A stretch of DNA of 33,756 nucleotides, from contig CANLAV010000011.1 in the NCBI GenBank assembly GCA_947487905.1, positions 1-33,756 on the forward strand, read 5' to 3'. Below the pieces are notes generated by a model. It was not told the origin of the DNA. It made no database searches and saw nothing but the letters and a program-made list of their open reading frames with translations. Positions 7,601 through 16,934 of the stretch are shown one piece after another. The position numbers and the translations under genes are program-made. Positions within the stretch are counted from its first letter, which is position 1. The number at the start of each line of letters is the position of its first letter. Source of the stretch: Bacteroidota bacterium (GTDB lineage Bacteria; Bacteroidota; Bacteroidia; B-17B0; Aurantibacillaceae).

Positions 7601-8674
7601 GTGATTCATTACGTAACTAAAAAGATATTATACGGTTTTCTGGTTTTATTCGGTGTGATAACCGTTATATTTTTTTTATTTAATATTTTACCTGGCGATC
7701 CAGCCACCATTATACTTGGTCAAAGAGCGAATAAAGAAGCCATTGAAGCCATTCACAAAGATTTAGGGACCGATAAATCAGTTTTAGAACAATACGGCAT
7801 GTATATCAATGATTTATCTCCCATTTCTATTCATAACTATAAGAGCGCCAAAAGTGGTTGGTATCTTAATCCTGAAAAATATTCTTGGACATCTTTAGCG
7901 GTTTTTGGGAATACTTGTTTAGTGCTTAAATTTCCGCATTTGCGACGTTCCTATATTTCAAAAAGGCCAGTGGCTGATATTATAAAAGAAACCTTACCTG
8001 AAACTGTTGTGTTAGCTTTTACGTCTATTTTTATTGCATCCATTGTTGGTATTTTTTTAGGAATTATGAGTGCTATAAAGCAAAATACATTTTTTGATCG
8101 CTTTGCTCTTTTGTTGGCTGTGCTCGGAATGGCAGCGCCCTCTTTTTTTGTTGGATTAATTATTGCTTGGTTATTTGGGTATGTTTTACAAGATTATACA
8201 GGATTATCGCCAACAGGTAGTTTGTACGACATCGATGTGTGGGATGGTGAAAAACTAAAATTAAAAAATTTAATTTTACCCGCCATTACTTTGGGCATTA
8301 GACCTTTGGCAATCGTCGTTCAACTAATGAGAAGTTCATTATTGGATGTGTTGGGGCAAGATTACATTCGCACAGCTAAAGCAAAAGGTTTGTCGTTTTA
8401 TAGTGTTGTTATTAAGCATGCACTTAAAAACGCTTTAAATCCTGTAGTTACAGCTATTTCAGGATGGTTTGCGGGATTAATGGCTGGAGCTATTTTTGTA
8501 GAAAAAATATTTAGTTGGAAAGGAATCGGTTATGAGGTTTTTGAAGCCCTCACTAAAAATGATCTTCCTGTTGTGATGGGTGCTACTATCATATTTGCAG
8601 TTATATTTGTAATTACAAATATAGTTGTGGATATTATTTATGGTATTTTAGATCCACGAGTTAGAGTTAAATAA
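7601..8674 (+). CDS. ABC transporter permease, OppB/DppB family
   Basis: This is a 357-residue inner-membrane permease. The first helix is followed by LPGDPA, the hallmark start of OppB/DppB proteins. Helices follow the family layout, and the cytoplasmic EAA loop (DYIRTAKAKGLS) near residues 258-269 docks the ATPase. It ends with a DPRVR motif. The start is GTG at 7601, which fits the usual N-terminus of the family; no nearby ATG gives a better one. A loop of about 60 residues between helices 1 and 2 is longer than in most OppB proteins, as often seen in Bacteroidota. No partner permease, ATPase or binding protein is in the window. The stop codon is directly followed by the tpiA ATG. The substrate is probably peptides, but this is inferred. 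Confidence 0.92.
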   Translation: MIHYVTKKILYGFLVLFGVITVIFFLFNILPGDPATIILGQRANKEAIEAIHKDLGTDKSVLEQYGMYINDLSPISIHNYKSAKSGWYLNPEKYSWTSLAVFGNTCLVLKFPHLRRSYISKRPVADIIKETLPETVVLAFTSIFIASIVGIFLGIMSAIKQNTFFDRFALLLAVLGMAAPSFFVGLIIAWLFGYVLQDYTGLSPTGSLYDIDVWDGEKLKLKNLILPAITLGIRPLAIVVQLMRSSLLDVLGQDYIRTAKAKGLSFYSVVIKHALKNALNPVVTAISGWFAGLMAGAIFVEKIFSWKGIGYEVFEALTKNDLPVVMGATIIFAVIFVITNIVVDIIYGILDPRVRVK

Positions 8675-9430
8675 ATGATGCGAAAAAAAATAGTTGCTGG
8701 AAATTGGAAAATGAATAACACACTAGATGAGGCTGTATATCTAGTTGAAGAAATTATAAGTAAAGTCAAACAAAGCGAAGTTGTTAAAATCATTATTCCT
8801 CCTTTTCCTTTTTTAGAAAGTTTAAATCGTAAAGTAGGCGAGGTCGTATCTTTTCACCTCGGTGCCCAAAATTGTTCATCATTGCCTCATGGTGCATATA
8901 CAGGCGAAGTAAGTGCTAAGATGTTGCATTCTGTAGGCTGCCAATATGTTTTAGTGGGTCATAGCGAGCGCAGAGCTTACTTTAATGAAACGAATGAAGA
9001 TCTTGTGTTAAAGCTGAGGGAAGCTTTAGCTCATCAATTAAAACCCATATTTTGTATTGGCGAATCATTAGATCAGAGAGAAGGTGGATTTTATTTTGAG
9101 GTTATCAAATCTCAAATGGCGGAAGTTTTATCACACTTTTCAGCTTCCGAATTCATAAATATCATCATCGCCTACGAACCCATTTGGGCAATTGGAACAG
9201 GTTTAACAGCAACAACTCAGCAAGCACAAGAAATGCATCAATATATTAGAACTGAAGTGGCATCCATTTTTTCTGAAGAAATTGCCCAGCAGACTTCTAT
9301 ACTTTATGGAGGGAGTTGTAACGCAAAAAATGCCCATGATTTATTTGCCTGCAAAGATGTTGATGGTGGATTAATTGGAGGCGCTTCTTTAAATGCTGAC
9401 GATTTTTGTGCGATTACTGCCTCTTTTTAA
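8675..9430 (+). CDS. tpiA: Triosephosphate isomerase
   Basis: This 251-residue glycolytic enzyme interconverts dihydroxyacetone phosphate and glyceraldehyde 3-phosphate in the cytoplasm. The catalytic residues are all present: Asn10 and Lys12 in GNWKMN, His96 in GHSERR, and Glu168 in AYEPIWAIGTG, which also begins the flexible loop. The phosphate-binding YGGS is near 210. Two adjacent ATG codons open the frame (8675 and 8678); either could be used. The start abuts the permease stop codon, so it is likely co-transcribed with it, and prmA follows after 22 bases. The length is normal. Confidence 0.98.
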   Translation: MMRKKIVAGNWKMNNTLDEAVYLVEEIISKVKQSEVVKIIIPPFPFLESLNRKVGEVVSFHLGAQNCSSLPHGAYTGEVSAKMLHSVGCQYVLVGHSERRAYFNETNEDLVLKLREALAHQLKPIFCIGESLDQREGGFYFEVIKSQMAEVLSHFSASEFINIIIAYEPIWAIGTGLTATTQQAQEMHQYIRTEVASIFSEEIAQQTSILYGGSCNAKNAHDLFACKDVDGGLIGGASLNADDFCAITASF

Positions 9431-9452
9431 TTTTTATTTTAAATAAAAAAAT

Positions 9453-10277
9453 ATGAATTATTTACAATACACATTTACAGTTAATCCTCCTGAACCCGGA
9501 TCAGACATACTCATCGCTTTATTAGCCGATATTGGTTTTGAAAGTTTTACACAAAACGAAACTGGCTTAGAAGGATACATACAAGCTGAAATAGATAACG
9601 AAAGTTTAGTTAAAGAATTAAATTTTGAAGAATTTAGTTTCACGTACACTCGAAAAGAAATTCCAAAAACAAATTGGAACGAAGAGTGGGAGAAAAATTT
9701 CTCGCCTGTATATGTCGATGATTTGGTATGCATGAGAGCACATTTTCATGATAAAGCAGACGATGTAAAACATGATATTGTGATTACACCAAAAATGAGT
9801 TTTGGAACAGGTCATCACGATACAACTTGGCTGGTTAGCAAAACAATGTTTAGTTTAGATTTTAAAAATAAATCTGTTTTAGACATGGGTTGCGGAACAG
9901 GCATATTGGCCATTTTGGCGAAGCAACTTGGTGCAACCACATTATTAGGAATTGACATTGATGAATGGAGTATTGAAAACAGTATTGAGAATGCTGATAT
10001 AAATGCGTGTTCTGAAATTATATTTAAAATGGGAGATGCGTCTTTGTTACCTCAACTAGAAACGTTCGATGTTATATTAGCTAACATCAATAAAAATATT
10101 TTAAAACAAGACTTACCATATTATTTTACCTGTTTAAATACAGGTGGAGATTTGTTACTGAGTGGATTCTTTATAACTGATGTCGATGAATTAACTGCTT
10201 TAGCTCAAAAAATTGGATTTAGATTAACAGAAAGTTTTAGTAAAAACGAATGGGCCGTAATGAAATTGAAAAAATAA
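9453..10277 (+). CDS. prmA: Ribosomal protein L11 methyltransferase
   Basis: This 274-residue SAM-dependent enzyme methylates lysines and the N-terminus of ribosomal protein uL11. The N-terminal about 90 residues form the substrate-recognition domain. Then come the PrmA-specific MSFGTGHH at 115-122, the SAM motif DMGCGTG at 144-150, the acidic IDID near 167-170, and ANIN at 210-213, matching the N-I-N catalytic loop of the family. It lies 22 bases after tpiA and 16 bases before a small membrane protein gene, so the set is probably one transcript. The family assignment is firm. Confidence 0.96.
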   Translation: MNYLQYTFTVNPPEPGSDILIALLADIGFESFTQNETGLEGYIQAEIDNESLVKELNFEEFSFTYTRKEIPKTNWNEEWEKNFSPVYVDDLVCMRAHFHDKADDVKHDIVITPKMSFGTGHHDTTWLVSKTMFSLDFKNKSVLDMGCGTGILAILAKQLGATTLLGIDIDEWSIENSIENADINACSEIIFKMGDASLLPQLETFDVILANINKNILKQDLPYYFTCLNTGGDLLLSGFFITDVDELTALAQKIGFRLTESFSKNEWAVMKLKK

Positions 10278-10293
10278 AATTATCGTTCGATAT

Positions 10294-10803
10294 ATGAATT
10301 TAGAATTTCGTGAAATACAAAAATTCAGAAAAGGTTGGCACTTTTTTATTGCTGGCTTTCCTGTTGTTTTAGTTTTCATATTATTTTTATTAGTACAATG
10401 GGATGTCATACAAACCAAAAACCAACAAAAGAATCCGTTTGTTTTTTATGCAATCATCTTATTTTTAGTAGGTTTATTTATTTGGTTTTTTACTTTGAAA
10501 TTAGAAACAACGATTAACAGCCAAGGTTTTTTAATAAATTATAAAGGTTTGCCTTTTTGTAAAAGAACAATGCTTTGGTCTGAAATTGAAACAATCTCAT
10601 TGGTAAAGTACGAACCTCTTTCAGATTATGGTGGTTGGGGTGTTAAATACAGTATAACCGGAAATGGTTGGTGCTACAATGTTTCGGGTAATGATGGTAT
10701 TAAATTTACGACAGCCAATAAGAAACCATTTTTACTGGGAACTCAAAAAAAAGAGGACGTCGAAAAAATCATTCACTTTTATTTTAAAGAAAAAGCAACC
10801 TAA
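10294..10803 (+). CDS. Two-helix membrane protein with PH-like C-terminal domain
   Basis: This is a 169-residue protein I cannot name. Two hydrophobic helices (about 17-38 and 49-68) form a hairpin in the inner membrane, leaving a cytoplasmic C-terminus of about 100 residues. That part begins TTINSQGFLINYKGLPF and contains SEIETISLVKYEPL and GGWGVKYS, then a closing helix. This pattern of seven strands and one helix fits the bacterial PH-like domains seen in small membrane proteins of Bacteroidota. No catalytic motif is visible. It sits in the tpiA-prmA gene string, and its stop codon ends one base before the next ATG. Confidence 0.8.
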   Translation: MNLEFREIQKFRKGWHFFIAGFPVVLVFILFLLVQWDVIQTKNQQKNPFVFYAIILFLVGLFIWFFTLKLETTINSQGFLINYKGLPFCKRTMLWSEIETISLVKYEPLSDYGGWGVKYSITGNGWCYNVSGNDGIKFTTANKKPFLLGTQKKEDVEKIIHFYFKEKAT

Positions 10804-10804
10804 T

Positions 10805-12208
10805 ATGACATACACTAAAATCACTTCGGAACATTTTATTTTTTTTAATCAGATATTAGATGCTGAATATATTTCTACTAATCAGGAGCAATTAGAAAAG
10901 TATGGTCAAGATGAAACAGAAGATTTAATGTTTAAGCCCGAAGTTGTATTAAAACCAAAAACTGTTGAACAAATTTCATTAATCATGAAATTCGCGAACA
11001 CTCATGCAATACCCGTAACCGTTAGAGGAGCTGGAACTGGTTTAAGTGGTGGAGCTTTGCCAATTTTTGGAGGAATTGTTTTAAGTATGGAATTTTTCAA
11101 TCAAATTTTAAAAATTGATGAACGAAATCTTCAAGCAACTGTTGAACCAGGTGTTATAAATTATGTGTTTCAAGAAGAAGTAAAAAAAGTTGGTTTGTTT
11201 TATCCACCAGACCCAGCAAGTTGGGGAAGTTGTTCTTTAGGCGGAAATGTGGCTCATAGTAGTGGTGGTCCAAAGGCCGTTAAGTATGGCACAACAAGAG
11301 ACTATGTATTAAATATCGAAATGGTTTTGCCTAATGGAGATATCATTTGGACTGGTGCGAATACATTAAAATATTCAACTGGATATAACTTAACGCATCT
11401 TATGGTAGGAAGTGAAGGTACGTTGGGTATAATTACAAAAATTGTTTTTAAATTAATTCCTTTACCAAAGCATGATTTACTCATGCTTGTTCCTTTTACT
11501 TCTGCCGAAAAAGCATGTGAGGCAGTTGGAGCAACCTTTAGATCAGGCATTACGCCAAGTGCTATGGAGTTTATGGAACGTGATGCCATTGATTGGAGTA
11601 TTAAGTATGCTGGAGAGGTTAATTTTGTTATTAAGCCCGAATGGCAGGCATTATTGCTGATAGAAGTGGATGGTAATAATATAGATGTTTTATTTAATGA
11701 TTGCGAAACCATTAACGATATTATGTTAGCTCATGATTGTGATGAAATATTAATGGCAGATAGTGCAGAACAAAAAGCATCGCTTTGGAAAATAAGACGA
11801 AAAGTTGGCGAGGCAGTAAAAAGTAATTCTGTTTACAAAGAAGAAGATACAGTTGTACCAAGGGCTGAACTTCCAAAATTGCTGAGGGGTGTAAAATCGA
11901 TTGGAACAAAATATGGTTTTAAAAGTGTTTGTTATGGTCACGCAGGTGATGGTAATTTGCACGTTAATATTATTAAAGGTGATTTGAGTGATGAAGTTTG
12001 GGATACTGAATTACCAAAAGGAATAACGGAAATCTTTGAGTTGTGTAAAAATTTGGGCGGCACTATTAGTGGAGAACACGGTATAGGTTTGGTTCAAAAA
12101 AACTATTTGCCAATTGTTTTTCCACCTCATCAAATTCAGTTGATGCAAAACATTAAAAAAATATTTGATCCAAATTTAATTTTGAATCCAGGGAAAATGA
12201 TTTTTTAG
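10805..12208 (+). CDS. FAD-linked oxidase, GlcD / D-2-hydroxyacid dehydrogenase type
   Basis: This 467-residue flavoprotein belongs to the VAO/PCMH family. The FAD pyrophosphate loop is at 74-86 (RGAGTGLSGGALP), and a second FAD segment includes GSCSLGGNVAHSSGG. The C-terminal FAD-oxidase domain carries the conserved YGHAGDGNLHVN and GGTISGEHGIG motifs. Homologues oxidise glycolate, D-lactate or other D-2-hydroxyacids and pass electrons to an acceptor; the substrate here cannot be told. I chose ATG at 10805 because the open frame upstream of it overlaps the preceding gene and has no family similarity. No GlcE/GlcF partner or iron-sulfur domain is present, so it is a stand-alone form. Confidence 0.93.
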   Translation: MTYTKITSEHFIFFNQILDAEYISTNQEQLEKYGQDETEDLMFKPEVVLKPKTVEQISLIMKFANTHAIPVTVRGAGTGLSGGALPIFGGIVLSMEFFNQILKIDERNLQATVEPGVINYVFQEEVKKVGLFYPPDPASWGSCSLGGNVAHSSGGPKAVKYGTTRDYVLNIEMVLPNGDIIWTGANTLKYSTGYNLTHLMVGSEGTLGIITKIVFKLIPLPKHDLLMLVPFTSAEKACEAVGATFRSGITPSAMEFMERDAIDWSIKYAGEVNFVIKPEWQALLLIEVDGNNIDVLFNDCETINDIMLAHDCDEILMADSAEQKASLWKIRRKVGEAVKSNSVYKEEDTVVPRAELPKLLRGVKSIGTKYGFKSVCYGHAGDGNLHVNIIKGDLSDEVWDTELPKGITEIFELCKNLGGTISGEHGIGLVQKNYLPIVFPPHQIQLMQNIKKIFDPNLILNPGKMIF

Positions 12209-12273
12209 ATTTTTTCTGTAGTATTTATAACCGAATTTAATTTCAAATAACGAGCGAACTTTTTTCTATAATG

Positions 12274-12304
12274 TTGGTTTTGTCTATTTTAATAAATACA
12301 TTTG
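12274..12304 (+). promoter_or_regulatory. Promoter of type IX cargo gene
   Basis: A TTGG (12274-12277), a 19-base spacer and TACATTTG (12297-12304) match TTTG-N19-TAnnTTTG at all but one position. The predicted start near 12310 gives a leader of about 20 nt before the ATG at 12330. The ATG is preceded by ATTATT with no Shine-Dalgarno sequence. Confidence 0.6.
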
Positions 12305-12329
12305 GATAAAACCTATTTAATTTATTATT

Positions 12330-13337
12330 ATGAAAAAAATTATATACTCTTTAATCATCATTTGTTCAGCAAGTGCTTTAAATGCGCAAACGTTGACACA
12401 GGCTAATCATGCACCCGCTGCGTTTAATAAAAATTTCATTACCACTCAATGCGATTCTTCTATTACAATTGGTGCAAGTGGCGTTGGTGCTGTTTGGAAT
12501 TATTCACCGATTTTACGCACTTCTATCACTAATACATTTGTAACAAGTAGTGCAAGTAATGCAAGTTATCCAATGGCGGATGTATCTGTTTCTTCAGGCT
12601 CTGCAAATATATCTTATTACAAAGCAACATCAACTGGATTAAATTATTATGGTGGAACAATTTCTGCTAATGGGATTCCAATTATGATTAATTACACAAA
12701 TCCAGCAAAATTTGCACAATATCCTTTTACGTCAGTTTCATCAGTAACTTCAACGGTAAGTGGTAATTTAACTGTATTTGGTAATAATGGAACCTTTACA
12801 GGAAATTGTAATGTTACAGCTGATGCATCAGGCACCTTAACAGTTGGTACAAGAGTGTTTACAAATGTTGTTAGATTAAAAACAATACAATTATTGAATG
12901 GAACAATTCCATTAGCAGGAAGTGTGAATATTTCTCAATTTAATTATGATTATTATGCCCCTAACTCTTCAAAGGCACCTATTTTCAGTATAACTACTTC
13001 TACTGTAACTTCTCCGTTAGGAACGAGTTCTCAAACCTTTGTTACCGTATTAAAAGATTATTTAACAGTATCAGTAAACGAGACAGCTAAAGCAGATATT
13101 GAACTTTCCGTATTTCCAAATCCATCAAATTCAATAATCAATTTTAACACAGCTAGTTTAGATGCTACTGAAGTGATTGTTTATGATTTACAAGGAAAAA
13201 TAGTAACTACCGAACGTTTTGAAAATGGAAATATTAAGATGGCTGTTTCTCATTTCACTAATGCCGTTTATTTATACACGGTTATTGGCAAGAATAATCA
13301 GCTATTAAAATCAGGAAGATTTACAGTTGCAAAATAG
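12330..13337 (+). CDS. Secreted protein with type IX secretion C-terminal sorting domain
   Basis: This is a 335-residue protein of unknown function. It has a clear Sec signal peptide (residues 1-20, ending LNAQ) and a Ser/Thr/Asn-rich beta body from about 21 to 250 with no recognised enzyme motif. The last about 75 residues are a type A type IX secretion sorting domain: VFPNPSNSIINF, then a VYDLQGKIV strand and a closing GRFTV segment. It should cross the outer membrane through the type IX system and be attached to or released from the surface. No secretion components are in the window. It has its own promoter and a terminator just after the stop. Confidence 0.9.
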   Translation: MKKIIYSLIIICSASALNAQTLTQANHAPAAFNKNFITTQCDSSITIGASGVGAVWNYSPILRTSITNTFVTSSASNASYPMADVSVSSGSANISYYKATSTGLNYYGGTISANGIPIMINYTNPAKFAQYPFTSVSSVTSTVSGNLTVFGNNGTFTGNCNVTADASGTLTVGTRVFTNVVRLKTIQLLNGTIPLAGSVNISQFNYDYYAPNSSKAPIFSITTSTVTSPLGTSSQTFVTVLKDYLTVSVNETAKADIELSVFPNPSNSIINFNTASLDATEVIVYDLQGKIVTTERFENGNIKMAVSHFTNAVYLYTVIGKNNQLLKSGRFTVAK

Positions 13338-13358
13338 TTTAAACTCTACAATTCAATC

Positions 13359-13394
13359 AAAGCCTTATCTTTATATTAAGATGAGGCTTTTTTT
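13359..13394 (+). terminator. Intrinsic terminator overlapping start codon of next gene
   Basis: The arms 13359-13371 and 13378-13390 pair over 13 positions (one G-U) around a 6-base loop, followed by T at 13388-13394. It lies 21 bases past the type IX cargo stop and looks like a textbook terminator. Its right arm contains the ATG (13381-13383) of the L,D-transpeptidase gene. Confidence 0.85.
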
Positions 13395-15021
13395 ATACAT
13401 AACGTTTGCTATTTTTTTATTTTCGTGTAACGAACAGGTCAAGCATGAAGAGAAAAAAGTAGAAGGTTTATCTTTAGAACAATTACAGAAGGAAATAGAG
13501 GCAGAGTTGTCATTTTATAACATGTGCGACTCTGTATTAATTATTGATTCAATCAAGTTGAATACAGTATCTTTTTTTAGAAAGCAATACCACAACAAAC
13601 CATGTTGGTTTAATGGCGATCAGCTAAATGAGCAAGGAAAGATTTTACTGAAACTTATTGATAATTGTATTTACTATGGATTAATTAAAAATGATTATCA
13701 TTGGATAAAAATAAATCATGAATTAAATTTAATCCATAAACAACCTCATGTAGTTAATGTTACTGCATTGGTTAAAGTTGATTTTCTTTTAAGTGATGCC
13801 TACTATTTAATGGGTGCCCATGTAAATAAAGGTCGCTTGTCTTATGATAGTTTAGATTTAGTATCGAAAGTTAATTTTAATAAATTAACTCCTCATTGGG
13901 ACAGCCTAATGAAAGACGGATATAATCGAAATAACATGAAATCGGCATTAGATTCTCTTGAGCCAATCCATATGGGTTATAAAAGATTGAAACGAGAATT
14001 GGCCCTTATTTTGAATGACACTTTACGTTTTAATTTTGATTCGATCCCATTTGTAACAGAAAAAGATTCACTTAAAAAAATGAATTTAATAAGAGAAAAT
14101 CTAATTAAACAAGGCTTTTATGATACGCTGAGTTTATCGAGCGATAGTTTAAAGATTGCTAAGTCGATTATCAGCTTACAAAAAAAATGGTTTATTCAGC
14201 CAGATGGGAAACTAGGAAAGTATACAAAAAAAGCCTTAAGTTATAATCGAGAAAAAGTGATTAAACAAATTTGTTTAGCAATGGAACAATGGAGGTGGGA
14301 AGAAGAACGTCTTCCACAGCGATATGCATTTATTAATATTCCTGCCTTTTGGCTTACTGTTTTCGAGTCAGATACAGTTGTTATGCAGTCGGCAATCATA
14401 GCAGGTAAACCTGAAAATCAAACACCTACTTTAACTAGTAAAATAAATTACATGCTTATTTACCCTTATTGGAATGTGCCAACATCTATTGCTACTAAAG
14501 AAATATTACCAGCAGTAAAAAAAGACATAACGTATTTAGAAAGAAAAAATTTTGAGGTGATTGGAAAAGAAAACGAAGTACTTGATTATAAATCATTGCC
14601 TTGGAAAAAGTTTGGTGAAACCTATTTACCGGTTAGGTTTAGACAACACATAGGAACTGAGAATAGTTTAGGAATTGTGAAGTTTAATTTTAATAATATG
14701 TTTGGTGTTTATTTGCACGACACTAATTCTAAACATTATTTTAAAACCAGTAATAGAGCTCAAAGTCACGGATGCATGAGGTTAGAAAATTACCAACAGT
14801 TTTCTGAATTTTTAATTAGAGATGATAGCTTGCATTATACAAAAGATAGTTTGAATAATTATTTTGTAACACCCGTGCAAAAAAAAATTAGTTTGAAAAA
14901 GCCATTGCCAATTTTAATACGTTACTACACTGCAGAAGCTGACAGCAATGGACTGAAATTGTATATTGATATTTATAATAAAGATGAATCGATTTTAAAA
15001 ATGCTTTACCGTAAATATTAA
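13381..15021 (+). CDS. L,D-transpeptidase (YcbB/LdtD-like) lipoprotein
   Basis: This 546-residue envelope enzyme is expected to form 3-3 cross-links in peptidoglycan or attach proteins to it. Residues 1-16 form a short lipoprotein signal with Cys16 (LFSC). A scaffold region follows, then a peptidoglycan-binding motif near 260-290 (ISLQKKWFIQPDGKLG). The YkuD catalytic domain runs from about 315 to 475: LHDT with His446, and SHGCMR with the nucleophile Cys465 and Arg467. Domain order matches LdtD/YcbB. The start at 13381 is chosen for its signal peptide; the longer frame from a TTG at 13327 begins inside the previous gene. The start codon lies in a terminator hairpin, so expression may be conditional. 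Confidence 0.93.
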   Translation: MRLFLYITFAIFLFSCNEQVKHEEKKVEGLSLEQLQKEIEAELSFYNMCDSVLIIDSIKLNTVSFFRKQYHNKPCWFNGDQLNEQGKILLKLIDNCIYYGLIKNDYHWIKINHELNLIHKQPHVVNVTALVKVDFLLSDAYYLMGAHVNKGRLSYDSLDLVSKVNFNKLTPHWDSLMKDGYNRNNMKSALDSLEPIHMGYKRLKRELALILNDTLRFNFDSIPFVTEKDSLKKMNLIRENLIKQGFYDTLSLSSDSLKIAKSIISLQKKWFIQPDGKLGKYTKKALSYNREKVIKQICLAMEQWRWEEERLPQRYAFINIPAFWLTVFESDTVVMQSAIIAGKPENQTPTLTSKINYMLIYPYWNVPTSIATKEILPAVKKDITYLERKNFEVIGKENEVLDYKSLPWKKFGETYLPVRFRQHIGTENSLGIVKFNFNNMFGVYLHDTNSKHYFKTSNRAQSHGCMRLENYQQFSEFLIRDDSLHYTKDSLNNYFVTPVQKKISLKKPLPILIRYYTAEADSNGLKLYIDIYNKDESILKMLYRKY

Positions 15022-15032
15022 TTTATATGGTC

Positions 15033-15065
15033 AAAAAAAGAGAGATAATTAATTTATCTCTCTTT
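15033..15065. terminator. Bidirectional terminator between convergent genes
   Basis: AAAGAGAGATAA (15037-15048) is repeated in inverted form at 15054-15065 around a 5-base loop. A run of seven A (15033-15039) on the left gives a U-tract for the minus-strand gene, and TTTAATTT on the right serves the L,D-transpeptidase. Both genes end within 25 bases of it. Confidence 0.85.
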
Positions 15066-15087
15066 AATTTAATAAGTATCTATAAAA

Positions 15088-15552
15088 TTATTTTTTCTTC
15101 TTATCTTTTTCTTTTCCAGAAAACTCATAACGCTTTTTTAATTTATCCTTTTTAGTGATTTTCACTTCACCACTAATATCAGCATCTTCTACCTTACATG
15201 TAATAACAACGGTTTGATCAGTAGCATCTGTTGTTGAAGCTTCAGCTTCAATAATATGCATTTCATTTTCTTCTTCGTCAGTAAATGTGGAGTCTTTTAT
15301 AATTTCGTATTTCATTCTGCTAAACTCAAATTTATCAAACAAGAATCCACTGAAGATTTTCCCACCCTTAAATTCAATTTCATCATCAATTCCTTTTTTA
15401 GATGCAGCGCCTGTTTTCACTTCAGTCATTGATACCTTGAAGGTGCGTTTATCAAGAGCGTCTTTCGGTTCTCCTTTAAATGTTGCATTTATGGTTAATA
15501 ATCCTACGCTTAGAACTAAACTCGAAAATAATATTTTTTTAAATGTTGTCAT
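15088..15552 (-). CDS. Exported protein of unknown function
   Basis: This is a 154-residue protein that I do not recognise. Residues 1-24 form a signal peptide (MTTFKKILFSSLVLSVGLLT, then INA). The mature part is highly charged: a Glu/Lys-rich beta body with GGKIFSGFLFDKFEFSRMKY near 62-82, alternating strands such as TDQTVVITCKVEDADISGEVKI, and a Lys-rich end (KEKDKKKK). It contains one Cys near residue 122. The pattern suggests a small soluble periplasmic beta protein. It stands alone, with a shared terminator on its 3' side and no clear promoter consensus on its 5' side. Confidence 0.75.
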   Translation of the reverse strand: MTTFKKILFSSLVLSVGLLTINATFKGEPKDALDKRTFKVSMTEVKTGAASKKGIDDEIEFKGGKIFSGFLFDKFEFSRMKYEIIKDSTFTDEEENEMHIIEAEASTTDATDQTVVITCKVEDADISGEVKITKKDKLKKRYEFSGKEKDKKKK

Positions 15553-15656
15553 TGTTATTAAATTTATTGTTTATGTAAATATAATAAATTTACTTTTATA
15601 GTGTTATTAAGTATTAAAATTTTCAATTAGTTAAGTCTTCCAAATTAAGATGCATC

Positions 15657-16934
15657 ATGGAGCCATTAGCAGAGCGCGTTCGACCTACCAACTTACAACA
15701 TTACATTGGTCAGCAACATATTATTGGCAAAGAATCTGGATTACGCAAAGCCATTGATCAAAATTTATTACCATCCATTTTACTTTGGGGCCCACCAGGT
15801 GTAGGAAAAACGACCTTAGCGCAAATCATTTCATATACATTAAAACGACCATTTTATGCATTAAGCGCAATCAATTCGGGTGTAAAAGATGTGAGGGAAG
15901 TGATAGAAAAAGCACAAGGGGATGGTGGACTTTTTAAAGTTGAAAAACCTGTTTTATTTATTGATGAGATTCATCGTTTTAGTAAATCTCAACAAGATTC
16001 TTTATTGAACGCGGTTGAAAAAGGCATTGTTACGTTAATTGGTGCAACAACAGAAAATCCAAGCTTTGAAGTTATTCCAGCATTATTATCACGCTGCCAA
16101 GTTTATGTATTACAACATTTGAGTAAAGAAGATTTAATTCTGTTGTTAAATAATGCGGTACAAACGGATAAATTTTTAAAAACAAAGCATATTGTATTGA
16201 AAGAAACGGAAGCTTTGATTCGTATTTCAGGGGGTGATGGTAGGAAATTACTAAATGCTTTAGAAATTGTTGTGAATTGTATTACTGGACCCGAGATCAT
16301 TATTACCGATGAATTGGTTAAAACATACATTCAACAAAACTTAGCATTGTATGATAAAAATGGTGAACAGCATTACGATATTATTTCTGCATTTATTAAA
16401 TCGATAAGAGGCTCAGATCCCAATGCAGCTGTATATTGGTTAGCACGAATGATTGAAGGCGGAGAAGATCCAAGTTTTATTGCACGTCGTTTATTAATAT
16501 TATCCTCTGAAGATATTGGCAACGCAAATCCCACAGCTTTAGTGATGGCTAATAATTGTTTTCAAGCTGTTAATATTATTGGGTACCCTGAAAGTAGAAT
16601 TATTTTATCTCAAACCGTTGTTTACCTGGCTTGCTCAGTCAAAAGTAATAGTAGTTATATGGCTATAAACCAAGCTCAACAGCTTGTAAAACAAACAGGT
16701 GATTTACCGGTGCCATTGCATTTAAGAAATGCACCTACCAAATTAATGAAAGAACTTGGCTATGGCGAAGCCTATAAATATGCACATGATTATGAACAAA
16801 ATTTTGTAGAACAAGAATTTTTGCCTTCAGAAATTAGTGGTACTACGCTTTTTAATCCTTCAGAAAACGCAAGGGAAAAGGAGCTTAAGTCGTATTTAAA
16901 GCAACGATGGAAAGCTAAATATAATTACGAATAA
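15657..16934 (+). CDS. rarA: Replication-associated recombination protein A (MgsA/RarA)
   Basis: This 425-residue AAA+ ATPase acts at stalled replication forks together with single-strand-binding protein. It starts with the family's [10 protein letters not shown]. Walker A GPPGVGKT is at 45-52, Walker B FIDEIH at 101-106, and sensor 1 in GATTENPSF near 129-137. The C-terminal half carries the MgsA tetramerisation region ([20 protein letters not shown], then [11 protein letters not shown]). I chose ATG at 15657; an earlier ATG at 15650 is out of frame. It converges on lon, with stop codons only 9 bases apart. Confidence 0.97.
   Translation: MEPLAERVRPTNLQHYIGQQHIIGKESGLRKAIDQNLLPSILLWGPPGVGKTTLAQIISYTLKRPFYALSAINSGVKDVREVIEKAQGDGGLFKVEKPVLFIDEIHRFSKSQQDSLLNAVEKGIVTLIGATTENPSFEVIPALLSRCQVYVLQHLSKEDLILLLNNAVQTDKFLKTKHIVLKETEALIRISGGDGRKLLNALEIVVNCITGPEIIITDELVKTYIQQNLALYDKNGEQHYDIISAFIKSIRGSDPNAAVYWLARMIEGGEDPSFIARRLLILSSEDIGNANPTALVMANNCFQAVNIIGYPESRIILSQTVVYLACSVKSNSSYMAINQAQQLVKQTGDLPVPLHLRNAPTKLMKELGYGEAYKYAHDYEQNFVEQEFLPSEISGTTLFNPSENAREKELKSYLKQRWKAKYNYE

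Noticed and set aside
10664-10804. Extended N-terminus for the FAD oxidase
   Set aside because: The added residues overlap the preceding gene and do not resemble the family. ATG at 10805 lies one base after that gene's stop and gives the normal start.
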